From IMG/VR virus record IMGVR_UViG_3300027754_000287, positions 1 to 32,192 of that record: a stretch of 32,192 nt of DNA; one strand, 5' to 3'. This DNA comes from a virus. The number at the start of each line of letters is the position of its first letter. Position 1 is the stretch's first letter. The notes beneath the pieces were generated by a model. It ran no database searches. It was not told where the DNA came from and saw only the letters and a list, made by a program, of their open reading frames with translations. The position numbers and the translations under genes were made by a program. Of this stretch, positions 22,586-29,729 are shown piece by piece.

Positions 22586-22831
22586 ATGAACACAAATCAA
22601 CTCAGGCAGGCGTCTCAGTGGCATCCAGTGTTTACGTGGAAACCACTACACTTTACTCGCAGTGGTAAAACCACCCGAGTCTGGCTAAAGATTGTATATC
22701 GCAGAGCAATACTGGGATTGGGCTCAGGTAGAGTCCCCCAAATACAGGGCTGGGAATATTGCTTGGATCTGCGGGAATTACTAACACAAACCTGGAAACA
22801 TATGGAAACAGATGATGATCTGGACAGTTAA
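22586..22831 (+). CDS. Small Trp-rich protein, paralogue 1 of 3
   Basis: This 81-residue protein starts 1 base after the preceding stop. Its core is QWHPVFTW, then TRVWLKIVYRRAILG, then GWEYCLDLRELL. The same skeleton (WH...F/W, x-VW-x-x-(I/V)(F/Y)RR, W(E/Q)YC-x-x-EfelL) recurs in the next two genes, so the three arose by tandem duplication. A similar small-protein pattern occurs in many unrelated phages without a known function. The acidic tail ends METDDDLDS. It overlaps the next gene by 20 bases. Confidence 0.75.
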   Translation: MNTNQLRQASQWHPVFTWKPLHFTRSGKTTRVWLKIVYRRAILGLGSGRVPQIQGWEYCLDLRELLTQTWKHMETDDDLDS

Positions 22832-23108
22832 AAGCAAAGAAACTCGGCGTAAAGAGTATTTGACGCGAGTCAGTGAATGGCATAAAAAGTTTCTGTGGCT
22901 ACCCGAGGAAATATCTAGCCAAGACGGTATGCGTACCTGGGTATGGTTTCAAACAGTGTTTCGTCGAGCAGTATTAGGAGACTTCTCCATCTCGGATCAC
23001 AGATGGGAATACTGTACTGATGAGTTTGAAATGCTAAAACGTTCAAGCCAACCCAGCAAACCACGTTATTTAGGCCTCAATGGTTGGGATAATAAACCTG
23101 GATCATAA
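22812..23108 (+). CDS. Small Trp-rich protein, paralogue 2 of 3
   Basis: This 98-residue member of the triplet has its core at residues 22-75: EWHKKFLWLP, then TWVWFQTVFRRAVLG, then RWEYCTDEFEML. The N-terminal 20 residues are basic and charged, and the C-terminus is Pro/Ser/Lys-rich. The start at 22812 (or ATG 22815) lies inside the first paralogue and its end lies inside the third. This overlap of about 20-30 bases on each side is unusual for a tandem duplication and implies tightly coupled translation. Confidence 0.75.
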   Translation: MMIWTVKSKETRRKEYLTRVSEWHKKFLWLPEEISSQDGMRTWVWFQTVFRRAVLGDFSISDHRWEYCTDEFEMLKRSSQPSKPRYLGLNGWDNKPGS

Positions 23109-23361
23109 TACCCAACATTCCCAGAACTGGCACGCATGGTGGGCTTGGCATCCAGTGTTTGTGCCCAATCCAGATTCCGCATCTCGCTGGGGGTATTGGG
23201 TCTGGTGTGAGAAGATTTTCCGTCGTATTGAAATTTCCCCAGACGGCACGTTTCAAGGCTCTGGGCATTGGCAATATTGCTTAAACGAGTTTGAATTATT
23301 ACGTCTGGCAGCATATCAGGTCAAACGTGGCGATATCTCCCACGGAGGTTATATAATATAG
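23080..23361 (+). CDS. Small Trp-rich protein, paralogue 3 of 3
   Basis: This 93-residue third member has the core NWHAWWAWHPVFVP, then GYWVWCEKIFRRIE, then HWQYCLNEFELLR. It keeps the WHPVF form of the first copy and the EFELL ending of the second. It overlaps the second paralogue by 29 bases. The region just upstream of its ATG has no clear ribosome-binding site, so re-initiation after the second gene is likely. The function is unknown. Confidence 0.7.
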   Translation: MVGIINLDHNTQHSQNWHAWWAWHPVFVPNPDSASRWGYWVWCEKIFRRIEISPDGTFQGSGHWQYCLNEFELLRLAAYQVKRGDISHGGYII

Positions 23362-23365
23362 AGAC

Positions 23366-23854
23366 ATGGCGAAGAAACTCAGTACTACAACATCAGTAAA
23401 ACCAGTCCTGGCAGATGAACTTCGTGCGCTGGATCGCAAAGATCGCAAGTTTCGTCAGGCCATGGAACCCGAGATGCAAAAGAAGTTTAGTACATATCTG
23501 ATGCTGAGATATGCGGCCAGTGTGGAAGGCAATGCTGACATGGCAGCTTATTACCTAATGGCTGCTAATGAGCGGGTCAACAAGAACTTCTTTGACCTCA
23601 GCAAACATCCAGAACTACAGTGGCTGAGCTGTACCACAGTTAGTCCTGGCATGGGCTCACAACGACATTATTGGATTGGTGCAGCCAAGAAGTCTGATGT
23701 GGAAAAGAATCAATCAGCTCTGCGCAAACAGGTACAAGACTTATGTCCTACTTGGAAGTCTGATGAGATTGATCTGTGGATGACCGTGAATTCAGTTGAG
23801 GCGGTGTCTGAATGGATTCAGCAACACGGTATTGAGGTGAAGTCAAAAAAATGA
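23366..23854 (+). CDS. Possible clamp-loader small subunit, gp62-like
   Basis: This 162-residue protein. Residues 41-76 (FSTYLMLRYAASVEGNADM, AAYYLMAANERVNKNFFDLS, KHPELQWLS) resemble the conserved middle of T4-type gp62, where a similar 'N-R-x-L-S, N-x-x-N, HL-x-K-x-x-Q-x' pattern occurs; gp62 joins gp44 to load the gp45 sliding clamp. The C-terminal half has LRKQVQDLCPTWKSDEID and ends EWIQQHGIEVK. The match is by pattern only and gp44 and gp45 are not in the window, so the name is tentative; a general replication accessory role is safer. It follows the paralogue triplet by 4 bases and overlaps the next gene by 4 (ATGA). Confidence 0.4.
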   Translation: MAKKLSTTTSVKPVLADELRALDRKDRKFRQAMEPEMQKKFSTYLMLRYAASVEGNADMAAYYLMAANERVNKNFFDLSKHPELQWLSCTTVSPGMGSQRHYWIGAAKKSDVEKNQSALRKQVQDLCPTWKSDEIDLWMTVNSVEAVSEWIQQHGIEVKSKK

Positions 23855-24522
23855 CATTTTCTTGTGAGCACTGTGCTAAGAGTTTTCGGAAAGAAAATTC
23901 ACTGGTAGCTCATGCCTGTGAACCCAGACGCCGCTGGAATGATCGTAACACTGTGGTTGTTAAACTGGCGTTGCAGACTTATCAGCTGTTCTACCAGAGA
24001 ATTCAACCAAGTAGTAAACCCAAAGACTGGGCAGAATTTGCCAGCAGCAGGTATTACATTGCCTTTAAGAAGTTTGCACAGTACACCATAGATGTCCGGT
24101 GTGTGAATACTCAGGAGTTTATAAATTACATATTAAAGCAGCAGACTCCGCTGGATCGTTGGTGTTCAGATTCGGTATACGAAGAGTTTATGCTGAGTTG
24201 GATTCAGACTGAGCCAGCATGGGACGCAGTACAACGCAGTCTGCTCACAGCAACCGACTGGGCAGATCAGCAGACCAGCGAGGCTGCTCACTACTTCAAA
24301 TATGCCACAGACAGCCGTATTGTTAGTGACATTGTCAAAGGTCGCATCAGTGCATGGCTGATTTACGCAAGTGCCGATGGCGTTGGCTGGCTGAGCCGGC
24401 TGATGCCAGATCAGCAGCAACTGATTTATCGCTGGATTAATCCCGAAGTCTGGCAAAGTAAATTGCACCAGGAATCTGAGTTTGTTGAGATCCAGCATCT
24501 GATAGCTCAGTTGGGGATGTAA
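23851..24522 (+). CDS. Zinc-finger N-terminal conserved phage protein (223 aa)
   Basis: This 223-residue protein begins with a C-x2-C-x12-H-x-C finger (FSCEHCAKSFRKENSLVAH, then ACE) of the classical C2H2-like type. It is followed by RRRWN, which I associate with a conserved hypothetical of marine T4-like phages. The rest is helical and Trp/Tyr-rich: FASSRYYIAFKKFAQYTID, then DRWCSDSVYEEFMLSWIQTE. A DNA- or RNA-binding role is suggested by the finger only. It overlaps the preceding gene by 4 bases and lies 86 bases before the DnaE-like gene. Between them is only a short non-coding stretch. Confidence 0.75.
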   Translation: MTFSCEHCAKSFRKENSLVAHACEPRRRWNDRNTVVVKLALQTYQLFYQRIQPSSKPKDWAEFASSRYYIAFKKFAQYTIDVRCVNTQEFINYILKQQTPLDRWCSDSVYEEFMLSWIQTEPAWDAVQRSLLTATDWADQQTSEAAHYFKYATDSRIVSDIVKGRISAWLIYASADGVGWLSRLMPDQQQLIYRWINPEVWQSKLHQESEFVEIQHLIAQLGM

Positions 24523-24608
24523 TATGCTTCCACTGGCTCAGCACGATGAGGGAATGCGACAGATGTTGTCAGACGCACTGGTATATTACATATTACGGAG
24601 TCCTGCAT

Positions 24609-25181
24609 ATGAACAAAAACTTTGATATCGATCTGGATTTTGCTGATAGATCACAGGCGCTGAATCTGATTCAGTACACATCTGCGATGCAGCAGCCTGA
24701 GGGAAAACCAGTACGACATAATACTGGTGTATATGTGAATCCAGTGCCAGTGGATTCACTGACTGGCTTGTGTAGTCTAGATTACAAGCTGGCTGAAGAA
24801 CTGGGTTATATCAAGCTGGATTTTCTCAACAACAGTGTATATACTCTGGTGCAAAGTCCAGCACATCTGGACCAGTTGTTGGCCACTGAGCCGCCCTGGC
24901 ATAGATTAACTGATCACAGCTTTGTTCAGCAAGTGGTTCACATCAACGCTCACTGGGATTTATTACAACGGATGCCAGAGCCGGTGGACAGTTTAGCCAG
25001 ACTGGCTATGTTTCTGGCAGTGATAAGGCCAGCTAAACGACATCTGGCTGGAAAACGCTGGGCTGAAGTGGCTAAAACAGTGTGGGACAAATCCACAGAT
25101 GGACAATATGGATTCAAAAAAGCTCACGCCTGTTCCTATTCGTACTTGGTGGCAATTCACATGGTGTTGCTGAATCAGTGA
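24609..25181 (+). CDS. Miniature C-family (DnaE/PolIII-alpha)-like protein
   Basis: This 190-residue protein carries, in the DnaE order, short versions of the landmark motifs of bacterial PolIII alpha. These are FDIDLDFADR (residues 5-14, the Asp-x-Asp palm motif), RHNTGVYV (36-43, cf. HAAGVVI), GYIKLDFLNN (66-75, cf. KFDFLGL with the third catalytic Asp), SLARLAMFLAVIRPAKR (128-144, cf. ALYRPGP) and YGFKKAHACSYSYL (167-180, cf. FNKSHAAAYA). The three palm acidic residues are thus present, but DnaE itself exceeds 1000 residues, so most fingers, thumb, PHP and beta-binding parts are missing. It might be a small polymerase, a decoy or an accessory. Start: GGAG at 24597-24600 precedes the ATG by 8 bases. 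T4-like phages usually replicate with the B-family gp43. Confidence 0.65.
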   Translation: MNKNFDIDLDFADRSQALNLIQYTSAMQQPEGKPVRHNTGVYVNPVPVDSLTGLCSLDYKLAEELGYIKLDFLNNSVYTLVQSPAHLDQLLATEPPWHRLTDHSFVQQVVHINAHWDLLQRMPEPVDSLARLAMFLAVIRPAKRHLAGKRWAEVAKTVWDKSTDGQYGFKKAHACSYSYLVAIHMVLLNQ

Positions 25182-25555
25182 TTGATCTTGCGAATCAGTG
25201 TGATGCTGCGACGTTTACTTTTCTTCTGAGCTAATTCGGCCAAGCTGACCACAGGACCATGTAATACTACAACATCTTTGCTGTTGAAGGTTCTGAGATA
25301 AACCCTGAAGACACCCCATTCCTCTCTGAGAAAAATATTGATGGGGATCTGTCTATTACTTTCCCACCACCATTGCTCGCCTAGGTCCAAAAACTGACGG
25401 CGAGTATCACTATCTGTGATGGCTGCGAGGTCGTAAAAATTAGTTACCACAGTGTCACGATTCTGTACTATTCCGATGTATTCATTATCGCCATAGCCGA
25501 TCACTGTGATGAAGGGGTATCTATCTGTTAACTTCTGAAAAAGATTTTGGCTCAA
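25175..25555 (-). CDS. Conserved T4-like hypothetical protein (126 aa, leftward)
   Basis: This 126-residue protein is on the opposite strand and overlaps the DnaE-like gene by 7 bases at their 3' ends. It reads FQKLTDRYPFITVIGYGDNE, then YIGIVQNRDTVVTNFYDLAA, then FLDLGEQWWWESNRQIPINI, and ends with a basic KKSKRRSITLIRK. I associate the WWWESNR-IPINIFLR pattern with a conserved hypothetical in marine T4-like phages. The function is unknown. It is the only leftward gene in the right half, and its start lies 61 bases from the divergent late gene at 25617. Confidence 0.8.
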   Translation of the reverse strand: MSQNLFQKLTDRYPFITVIGYGDNEYIGIVQNRDTVVTNFYDLAAITDSDTRRQFLDLGEQWWWESNRQIPINIFLREEWGVFRVYLRTFNSKDVVVLHGPVVSLAELAQKKSKRRSITLIRKINH

Positions 25556-25600
25556 TATGTAGTCCCATTCCAGTTACTTATACATATGGCCACTGGATGG

Positions 25601-25608
25601 TATAAATA
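25601..25608 (+). promoter_or_regulatory. T4-type late promoter, perfect TATAAATA
   Basis: This is the only perfect TATAAATA among the late motifs listed here. It ends 8 bases before the ATG at 25617, so the expected mRNA leader is about 3 bases. It opens the fibre region. Confidence 0.8.
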
Positions 25609-25616
25609 CCAGGACA

Positions 25617-26138
25617 ATGCAGACCATTAAAATTTATCTGTATGACCAGACTATTCAGTTGCAGATTTCTGGTGACAGTGCCCTGACTGTGGAGGACAGA
25701 ATCGTGTACACTAAACCACTGGTGCTTTTCAAGGGCATCGATAATCCCATTAAGATACAGGTTAAAAATTCTGATCAGAAAGCAGTAAATATCACTAGTT
25801 TAACCTTCTATGCTGAGCTGGTCAGAACCCCACAGCGGGATTTTGTAAGCTCATTCACAGCCACAGTGATCTCAGCCAGCACTGGCCTAGCACAGATAAT
25901 GATTCCAGCCACAGTGCTGAACCCAGCGCCTGTGGGCTATTATTATTTGCTGATCAAATATACCTCGGGATCAGACACACTGCCTGCCTATTCGGATGAT
26001 AATTTCAGTGTGGCTATTCCGGTAAATCTACAGCTGGGTTATCGTGTCAGCGGAGATCTCTATGAACTGGGAGAGAATCTGGATCTGGGAAGCATACCAG
26101 AGTTGGCGTACGAAAACAGAGATCTAGGAGCTTTATAA
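25617..26138 (+). CDS. Virion protein, baseplate/tail adaptor-like (BppU-type pattern)
   Basis: This 173-residue beta-rich protein heads the fibre region under a perfect late promoter. The middle has the pattern of phage upper-baseplate domains: KPLVLFKGIDNPIKIQVKNS, then VNITSLTFYAELVR, then TGLAQIMIPATVLNPAPVGY, and YYYLLIKYTSGSD. That is a strand order like the BppU/upper-baseplate beta sandwich, which holds fibres in other phages. The C-terminal 30 residues are acidic. The pattern is clear, but the family name is inference. It lies 1 base upstream of the large fibre gene, fitting an adaptor role. Confidence 0.55.
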   Translation: MQTIKIYLYDQTIQLQISGDSALTVEDRIVYTKPLVLFKGIDNPIKIQVKNSDQKAVNITSLTFYAELVRTPQRDFVSSFTATVISASTGLAQIMIPATVLNPAPVGYYYLLIKYTSGSDTLPAYSDDNFSVAIPVNLQLGYRVSGDLYELGENLDLGSIPELAYENRDLGAL

Positions 26139-26139
26139 T

Positions 26140-29055
26140 ATGTCTAAGAGATTACAACTACGCGGTGGTACCACTAGTCAAAACAATGCGTTCACTGGCG
26201 CAGCCCGTGAGATTGCGGTGGATACAGATACCTGGAGCCTGCGACTTCATGACGGCACCACACTGGGTGGTCACTTGGTATCTCCTGGACCAGTGGGTGC
26301 CACAGGCGTAAGGGGCGCCACAGGCGTCACTGGTGCCACTGGTGCAGGTGCCACAGGTGCCACAGGCGTAAGGGGCGCCACAGGCGTCACTGGTGCCACT
26401 GGTGCCACAGCGACCAACGGGACAATTGGCCAGGTGCTGACGAGCAATGGCTCGGGCGGATTTGGCACTGCGGTGACGCTTGCCACCGTGGCAACATCTG
26501 GCAGCGCGTCTGACCTCACAACGGGAACATTGGCGGCGGCACGAATGCCAGCCCTTACTGGAGACGTTACCACCACGGTTGGCACTGTAGCAACGACCGT
26601 CAGTAAGATCAACGGCACGACGCTTTCTGGGCTGGCGACAGGACTGCTTAAAAACACCACAGCAACCGGCGTGCCATCCATCGCGGTAGCTGGTACCGAC
26701 TTCATCGGAGGCGTGGGCAACCTGACCACTGTTGGCTCAGTGCCTTATGTTTCGGCCTCTGGCACACTCACTCAGTCGCCGACGGTGGATCTCTTTTGGG
26801 ACGCCACGAACAACAGGCTGGGGATTGGGACAACGAATCCGAGCCGTAAATTAGACGTTATGTCCACAGACGTAGTCGGTGCATTTAGATACAATACAGA
26901 ATTGCCGGCTACTACAAATGAAATATTTGTAATGCATTCTTTAACAAGTAGCACAATGGCTGATGGATTCGGCGGACAATTTACATTTAGAACAGGTGGT
27001 GTTGGGTTTGATGGATATCTAGCAGGACGTATTTACACGAAAAGAAATGGCAGTGATTCAACTCATGATTTATATATGGAACCAAGTGGTTCATCTGGCA
27101 TCGTTGTTAAATACACAGGTAATGTGGGCATTGGCAACGCCAATCCATTGAATACCCTGAGTGTTACTGGTAGCATGTATGTAAGTGGCAATGCCAATGT
27201 GGGTAATATTGGCACCAGTGGTGGATCAATCTCTGGTAATTTGTATGTGGGTAGAATTGGAACCACCAGTGGCGCAGCTTATGCGTTACCCACTGGCGAT
27301 GGCAGCAATGGTTCTGTATTAGCTACCTATGGAAATAGCCAGACATACTGGACTTCAGTAGCGACCAACGGGACAATCGGACAAGCTTTAACGAGCAACG
27401 GCACAGGCGGATTTTCGACGGCGCTGACTCTTGCAACGGTGGCGACATCCGGCAGCGCGGCTGATCTCAGCTCTGGAACATTGGCAGCGGCTAGAATGCC
27501 AGCGTTGACTGGAGACGTCACCACAACGGTTGGCACGGTAGCAACGACCGTCAGTAAGATCAACGGGACCACATTGTCTGGGCTGGCAACTGGACTGCTA
27601 AAAAACACCACAGCGACCGGCGTCCCGTCAATCGCCGTGGCCGGTACCGACCTGATCGGAGGCGTTGGCAACCTGACGACTGTTGGCTCGGTGCCGTATG
27701 TTTCGGCCTCTGGCACACTCGATCAGGACGCTGGCCAGTTCTTTTGGGATGCGGCAAACAACAGGTTGGGCATCGGGACGGCAACGCCTGCTCAAAAACT
27801 TGAAGTGGCTGGCATTGGGCGATTTACTGGGACAGGTGGGTTCTCGGTAGGCGATGAGGCGGGGGCTGTCAGGATCACGTCAAACAATGCAAGCACACAA
27901 TTATTTGGACTGTTTAACAGCAGCAACAACTACACGGGACTAAGGCTGGGATCGCTGTCTGTTGGGCAGACTTACGCGGCATCTGATGCTCCAGTATCGG
28001 GAATGATTGTGCAGGGCAACGTCGGCATCGGGACGACAACACCTGTATCAAAACTAGATATTTCTGACACGTCAAATGCGAATCTTCCCATAGTGTCGAT
28101 TCGTAATACGTCCGTAAATGGTTATTCGCCGCAGCTCAATTTTGACACATACGGCTATAGCGGCACTCCGGCGGCGCTGTTTAGTGTGCTGAATATAACA
28201 GCAAGTTACGGAGGAGTAGGTGGGGGGGCAGTAACATTCAACACTAAACTTCAACCGCAATCCGCTGCGGTAGCGGCGATGACTATCTTGGGAGGTGGCA
28301 ACGTCGGCATCGGGGTGGGCACTCCTGTAAATAAACTAACAGTTTTTGGAAGTAGTGCCGCGATTAGGATCACCGGGACAAATGACACTAGTGCTGCATT
28401 CTTCCAATTCAACTCTTTATCATCTAACGCACTTGGATATGTTGGAGTCGAAGGAAGCACTCCGGGTGCCACCTTAACTGGTACGTTGGCCTATGCCACT
28501 TTCTTAGCTGCTGGTTCCAGTGGTTCAGCTCTACAGTTAGGGACTCCGGGCGGAATTAGAGCGACGATTCTGGCAAACGGCAACGTCGGCATCGGGACGA
28601 CAACGCCGGGTTACACTCTCGACGCTTCCGGTACGATCAACGCAAGCACAGCATACAGAATCAGCGGTAACCTACTATCTGATGCTTCCCGGAACTTGCT
28701 GATTGCGTCTATCTATGACACCGGTTTAACAAATCAGCTAATGACGTTTGGGGGGGCATCTGTAACCGTAAACAACGGTATTTCTTTCACCGTTGGCGGA
28801 ACAGCGACATTCTACAATTCGACTGCAACGACAGGCGCGACTCGTGTCGTTATCACTCGTGGAGCAGCGGACACAAGCTCTACACAGGTGTTTGAAATCG
28901 GCGGGCTCATGAAATTCAGCGGCCTCAATTCTACCGGAGCTGGGACTGCGCTGCTGGGTACAAACTCCCCTGCTACCACGAACGCAGCGCCGTATACGTG
29001 GCTGAAGGTGCTGACTTCGGACGGTTCTACTGGCTACATTCCAGTATGGAAATAA
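26140..29055 (+). CDS. Large mosaic tail fibre protein with collagen-like and GIGT repeats
   Basis: This 971-residue fibre probably contacts the host surface. Residues 1-50 are an Mtd-like N-terminal attachment domain (QLRGGTTSQNNAFTGAAREI, then a segment ending HDGTTLGG). Residues 50-92 are G-x-x collagen-like (GATGVRGATG). About 93-211 and 409-527 are a duplicated pair, NGTIGQ... to ...VSASGTL, with only about nine amino-acid changes but many synonymous base changes. The rest carries repeats of the type FWDA-x-NNRLGIGT-x-xP and NVGIGTTTP. It ends WLKVLTSDGSTGYIPVWK, a typical short fibre C-terminus; no S74 chaperone domain is seen. Base composition changes along the gene (AT-rich near 26890-27120), indicating several sources. 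Confidence 0.9.
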   Translation: MSKRLQLRGGTTSQNNAFTGAAREIAVDTDTWSLRLHDGTTLGGHLVSPGPVGATGVRGATGVTGATGAGATGATGVRGATGVTGATGATATNGTIGQVLTSNGSGGFGTAVTLATVATSGSASDLTTGTLAAARMPALTGDVTTTVGTVATTVSKINGTTLSGLATGLLKNTTATGVPSIAVAGTDFIGGVGNLTTVGSVPYVSASGTLTQSPTVDLFWDATNNRLGIGTTNPSRKLDVMSTDVVGAFRYNTELPATTNEIFVMHSLTSSTMADGFGGQFTFRTGGVGFDGYLAGRIYTKRNGSDSTHDLYMEPSGSSGIVVKYTGNVGIGNANPLNTLSVTGSMYVSGNANVGNIGTSGGSISGNLYVGRIGTTSGAAYALPTGDGSNGSVLATYGNSQTYWTSVATNGTIGQALTSNGTGGFSTALTLATVATSGSAADLSSGTLAAARMPALTGDVTTTVGTVATTVSKINGTTLSGLATGLLKNTTATGVPSIAVAGTDLIGGVGNLTTVGSVPYVSASGTLDQDAGQFFWDAANNRLGIGTATPAQKLEVAGIGRFTGTGGFSVGDEAGAVRITSNNASTQLFGLFNSSNNYTGLRLGSLSVGQTYAASDAPVSGMIVQGNVGIGTTTPVSKLDISDTSNANLPIVSIRNTSVNGYSPQLNFDTYGYSGTPAALFSVLNITASYGGVGGGAVTFNTKLQPQSAAVAAMTILGGGNVGIGVGTPVNKLTVFGSSAAIRITGTNDTSAAFFQFNSLSSNALGYVGVEGSTPGATLTGTLAYATFLAAGSSGSALQLGTPGGIRATILANGNVGIGTTTPGYTLDASGTINASTAYRISGNLLSDASRNLLIASIYDTGLTNQLMTFGGASVTVNNGISFTVGGTATFYNSTATTGATRVVITRGAADTSSTQVFEIGGLMKFSGLNSTGAGTALLGTNSPATTNAAPYTWLKVLTSDGSTGYIPVWK
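26297..26406 (+). repeat. 60-base tandem repeat in the collagen-like part of the fibre gene
   Basis: Bases 26297-26346 recur exactly at 26357-26406, a 60-base period encoding 20 residues of the GATGVRGATGVTGATG type. Such repeats let the fibre shaft change length by slippage or recombination. Confidence 0.85.
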
Positions 29056-29067
29056 GACAAAGACATT

Positions 29068-29127
29068 ATGAAAATCACCATTGAAGCTGACAACACGACC
29101 GTAGAAGCCACCGGACTACATCACTGA
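29068..29127 (+). pseudogene. Possible truncated gene remnant after the large fibre
   Basis: A 20-codon frame (MKITIEADNTTVEATGLHH, then stop) follows the fibre stop by 12 bases. The N-terminus looks like a real protein start, and the DNA resembles the imported fibre rather than the phage. It may be the broken remains of a neighbour carried in with the fibre, or chance. No ribosome-binding site is clear. Confidence 0.3.
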
Positions 29128-29179
29128 AATTGCTACCGGTTATTTAGATGTTTATGCTAAATATTCACTGAGATACCAC

Positions 29180-29695
29180 ATGAGATTTAAAGACTTTGAA
29201 ATAACAATACATGGTGACTTTGAATCCGGCGATGACGAGCAGGATTTGCGCAGTGCCATCGCTCGCAAGCTGGGCGGGCTCAGCGCCAAGACATCAGATG
29301 CTGAAGCACAGACTGTGGCAAAAATTGACGATGGTGATGCTCGCTGGAGTCCACCATTACAGCAACATCTGGATGTACTAAAGCAAAGTCTGGAAAGTGC
29401 TGACAACAAGTCTGATGTTGGCAACCAGATTTTGGATTTAGAAGCAGCCAAGAGGTATTACGAAAAATTCCACGAAAGCACACATCGCAGCAGCCGATTG
29501 CTGGAGTATCAAGTTAGAACTGAACTTAATATGTGCGCATTCTGTGGTCGTTTGATGCTGGGTGAATCACTGAGGCTCAGGCTAACTGAAACAGTGTGTC
29601 AGAATATCCAGCGTGCTTGGGATCAGCTTATACAGCGGTATTCCGCACCAGCGCAGAGCTGTGAACAAAAAAGCCATAGTTGCCATGCCCGGTAA
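29180..29695 (+). CDS. Unknown protein (171 aa) between fibre genes
   Basis: This 171-residue protein has no family I recognise. It begins MRFKDFEITIHGDFESGDDE. It is charged and helical in the middle (LQQHLDVLKQSLESADNK, then LDLEAAKRYYEKFHESTHRS), and contains C-x2-C in MCAFCGRL near residue 118. Its last 20 residues are Cys/His/Ser-rich (SCEQKSHSCHAR). No ribosome-binding site or late motif is obvious immediately before it, so it may be read from upstream transcripts. Its last bases overlap the left arm of the inverted repeat that controls the next fibre gene. Confidence 0.6.
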   Translation: MRFKDFEITIHGDFESGDDEQDLRSAIARKLGGLSAKTSDAEAQTVAKIDDGDARWSPPLQQHLDVLKQSLESADNKSDVGNQILDLEAAKRYYEKFHESTHRSSRLLEYQVRTELNMCAFCGRLMLGESLRLRLTETVCQNIQRAWDQLIQRYSAPAQSCEQKSHSCHAR

Positions 29696-29727
29696 CTCCC
29701 ATCCATAAATAACAGATACGGGAGTTA
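29693..29727 (+). promoter_or_regulatory. Late promoter inside an inverted repeat that can hide the RBS
   Basis: TAACTCCC (29693-29700) pairs perfectly with GGGAGTTA (29720-29727), which contains the GGAG ribosome-binding site of the gene at 29730. The late motif CATAAATA (29704-29711) lies in the loop. RNA started at this promoter (about 29717) lacks the left arm and keeps the site open; longer read-through RNA can fold and hide it. This mirrors the known design of T4 gene e and soc. Confidence 0.7.
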
Positions 29728-29729
29728 TC

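Noticed and set aside
23352-23357. Perfect TATAAT before the 23366 gene
   Set aside because: There is no -35 box and no TG extension, and transcription from it would start at or after the ATG; the operon reads through from upstream.
24566-24594. TTGTCA ... CATATT as a promoter for the DnaE-like gene
   Set aside because: The match is weak (4 of 6 at -10), and the start would fall after the GGAG that fits the ATG at 24609.
26271-27784. Several leftward Val/Pro/Ala-rich frames opposite the fibre
   Set aside because: They follow the duplicated and repetitive fibre segments on the other strand and have no start signals.
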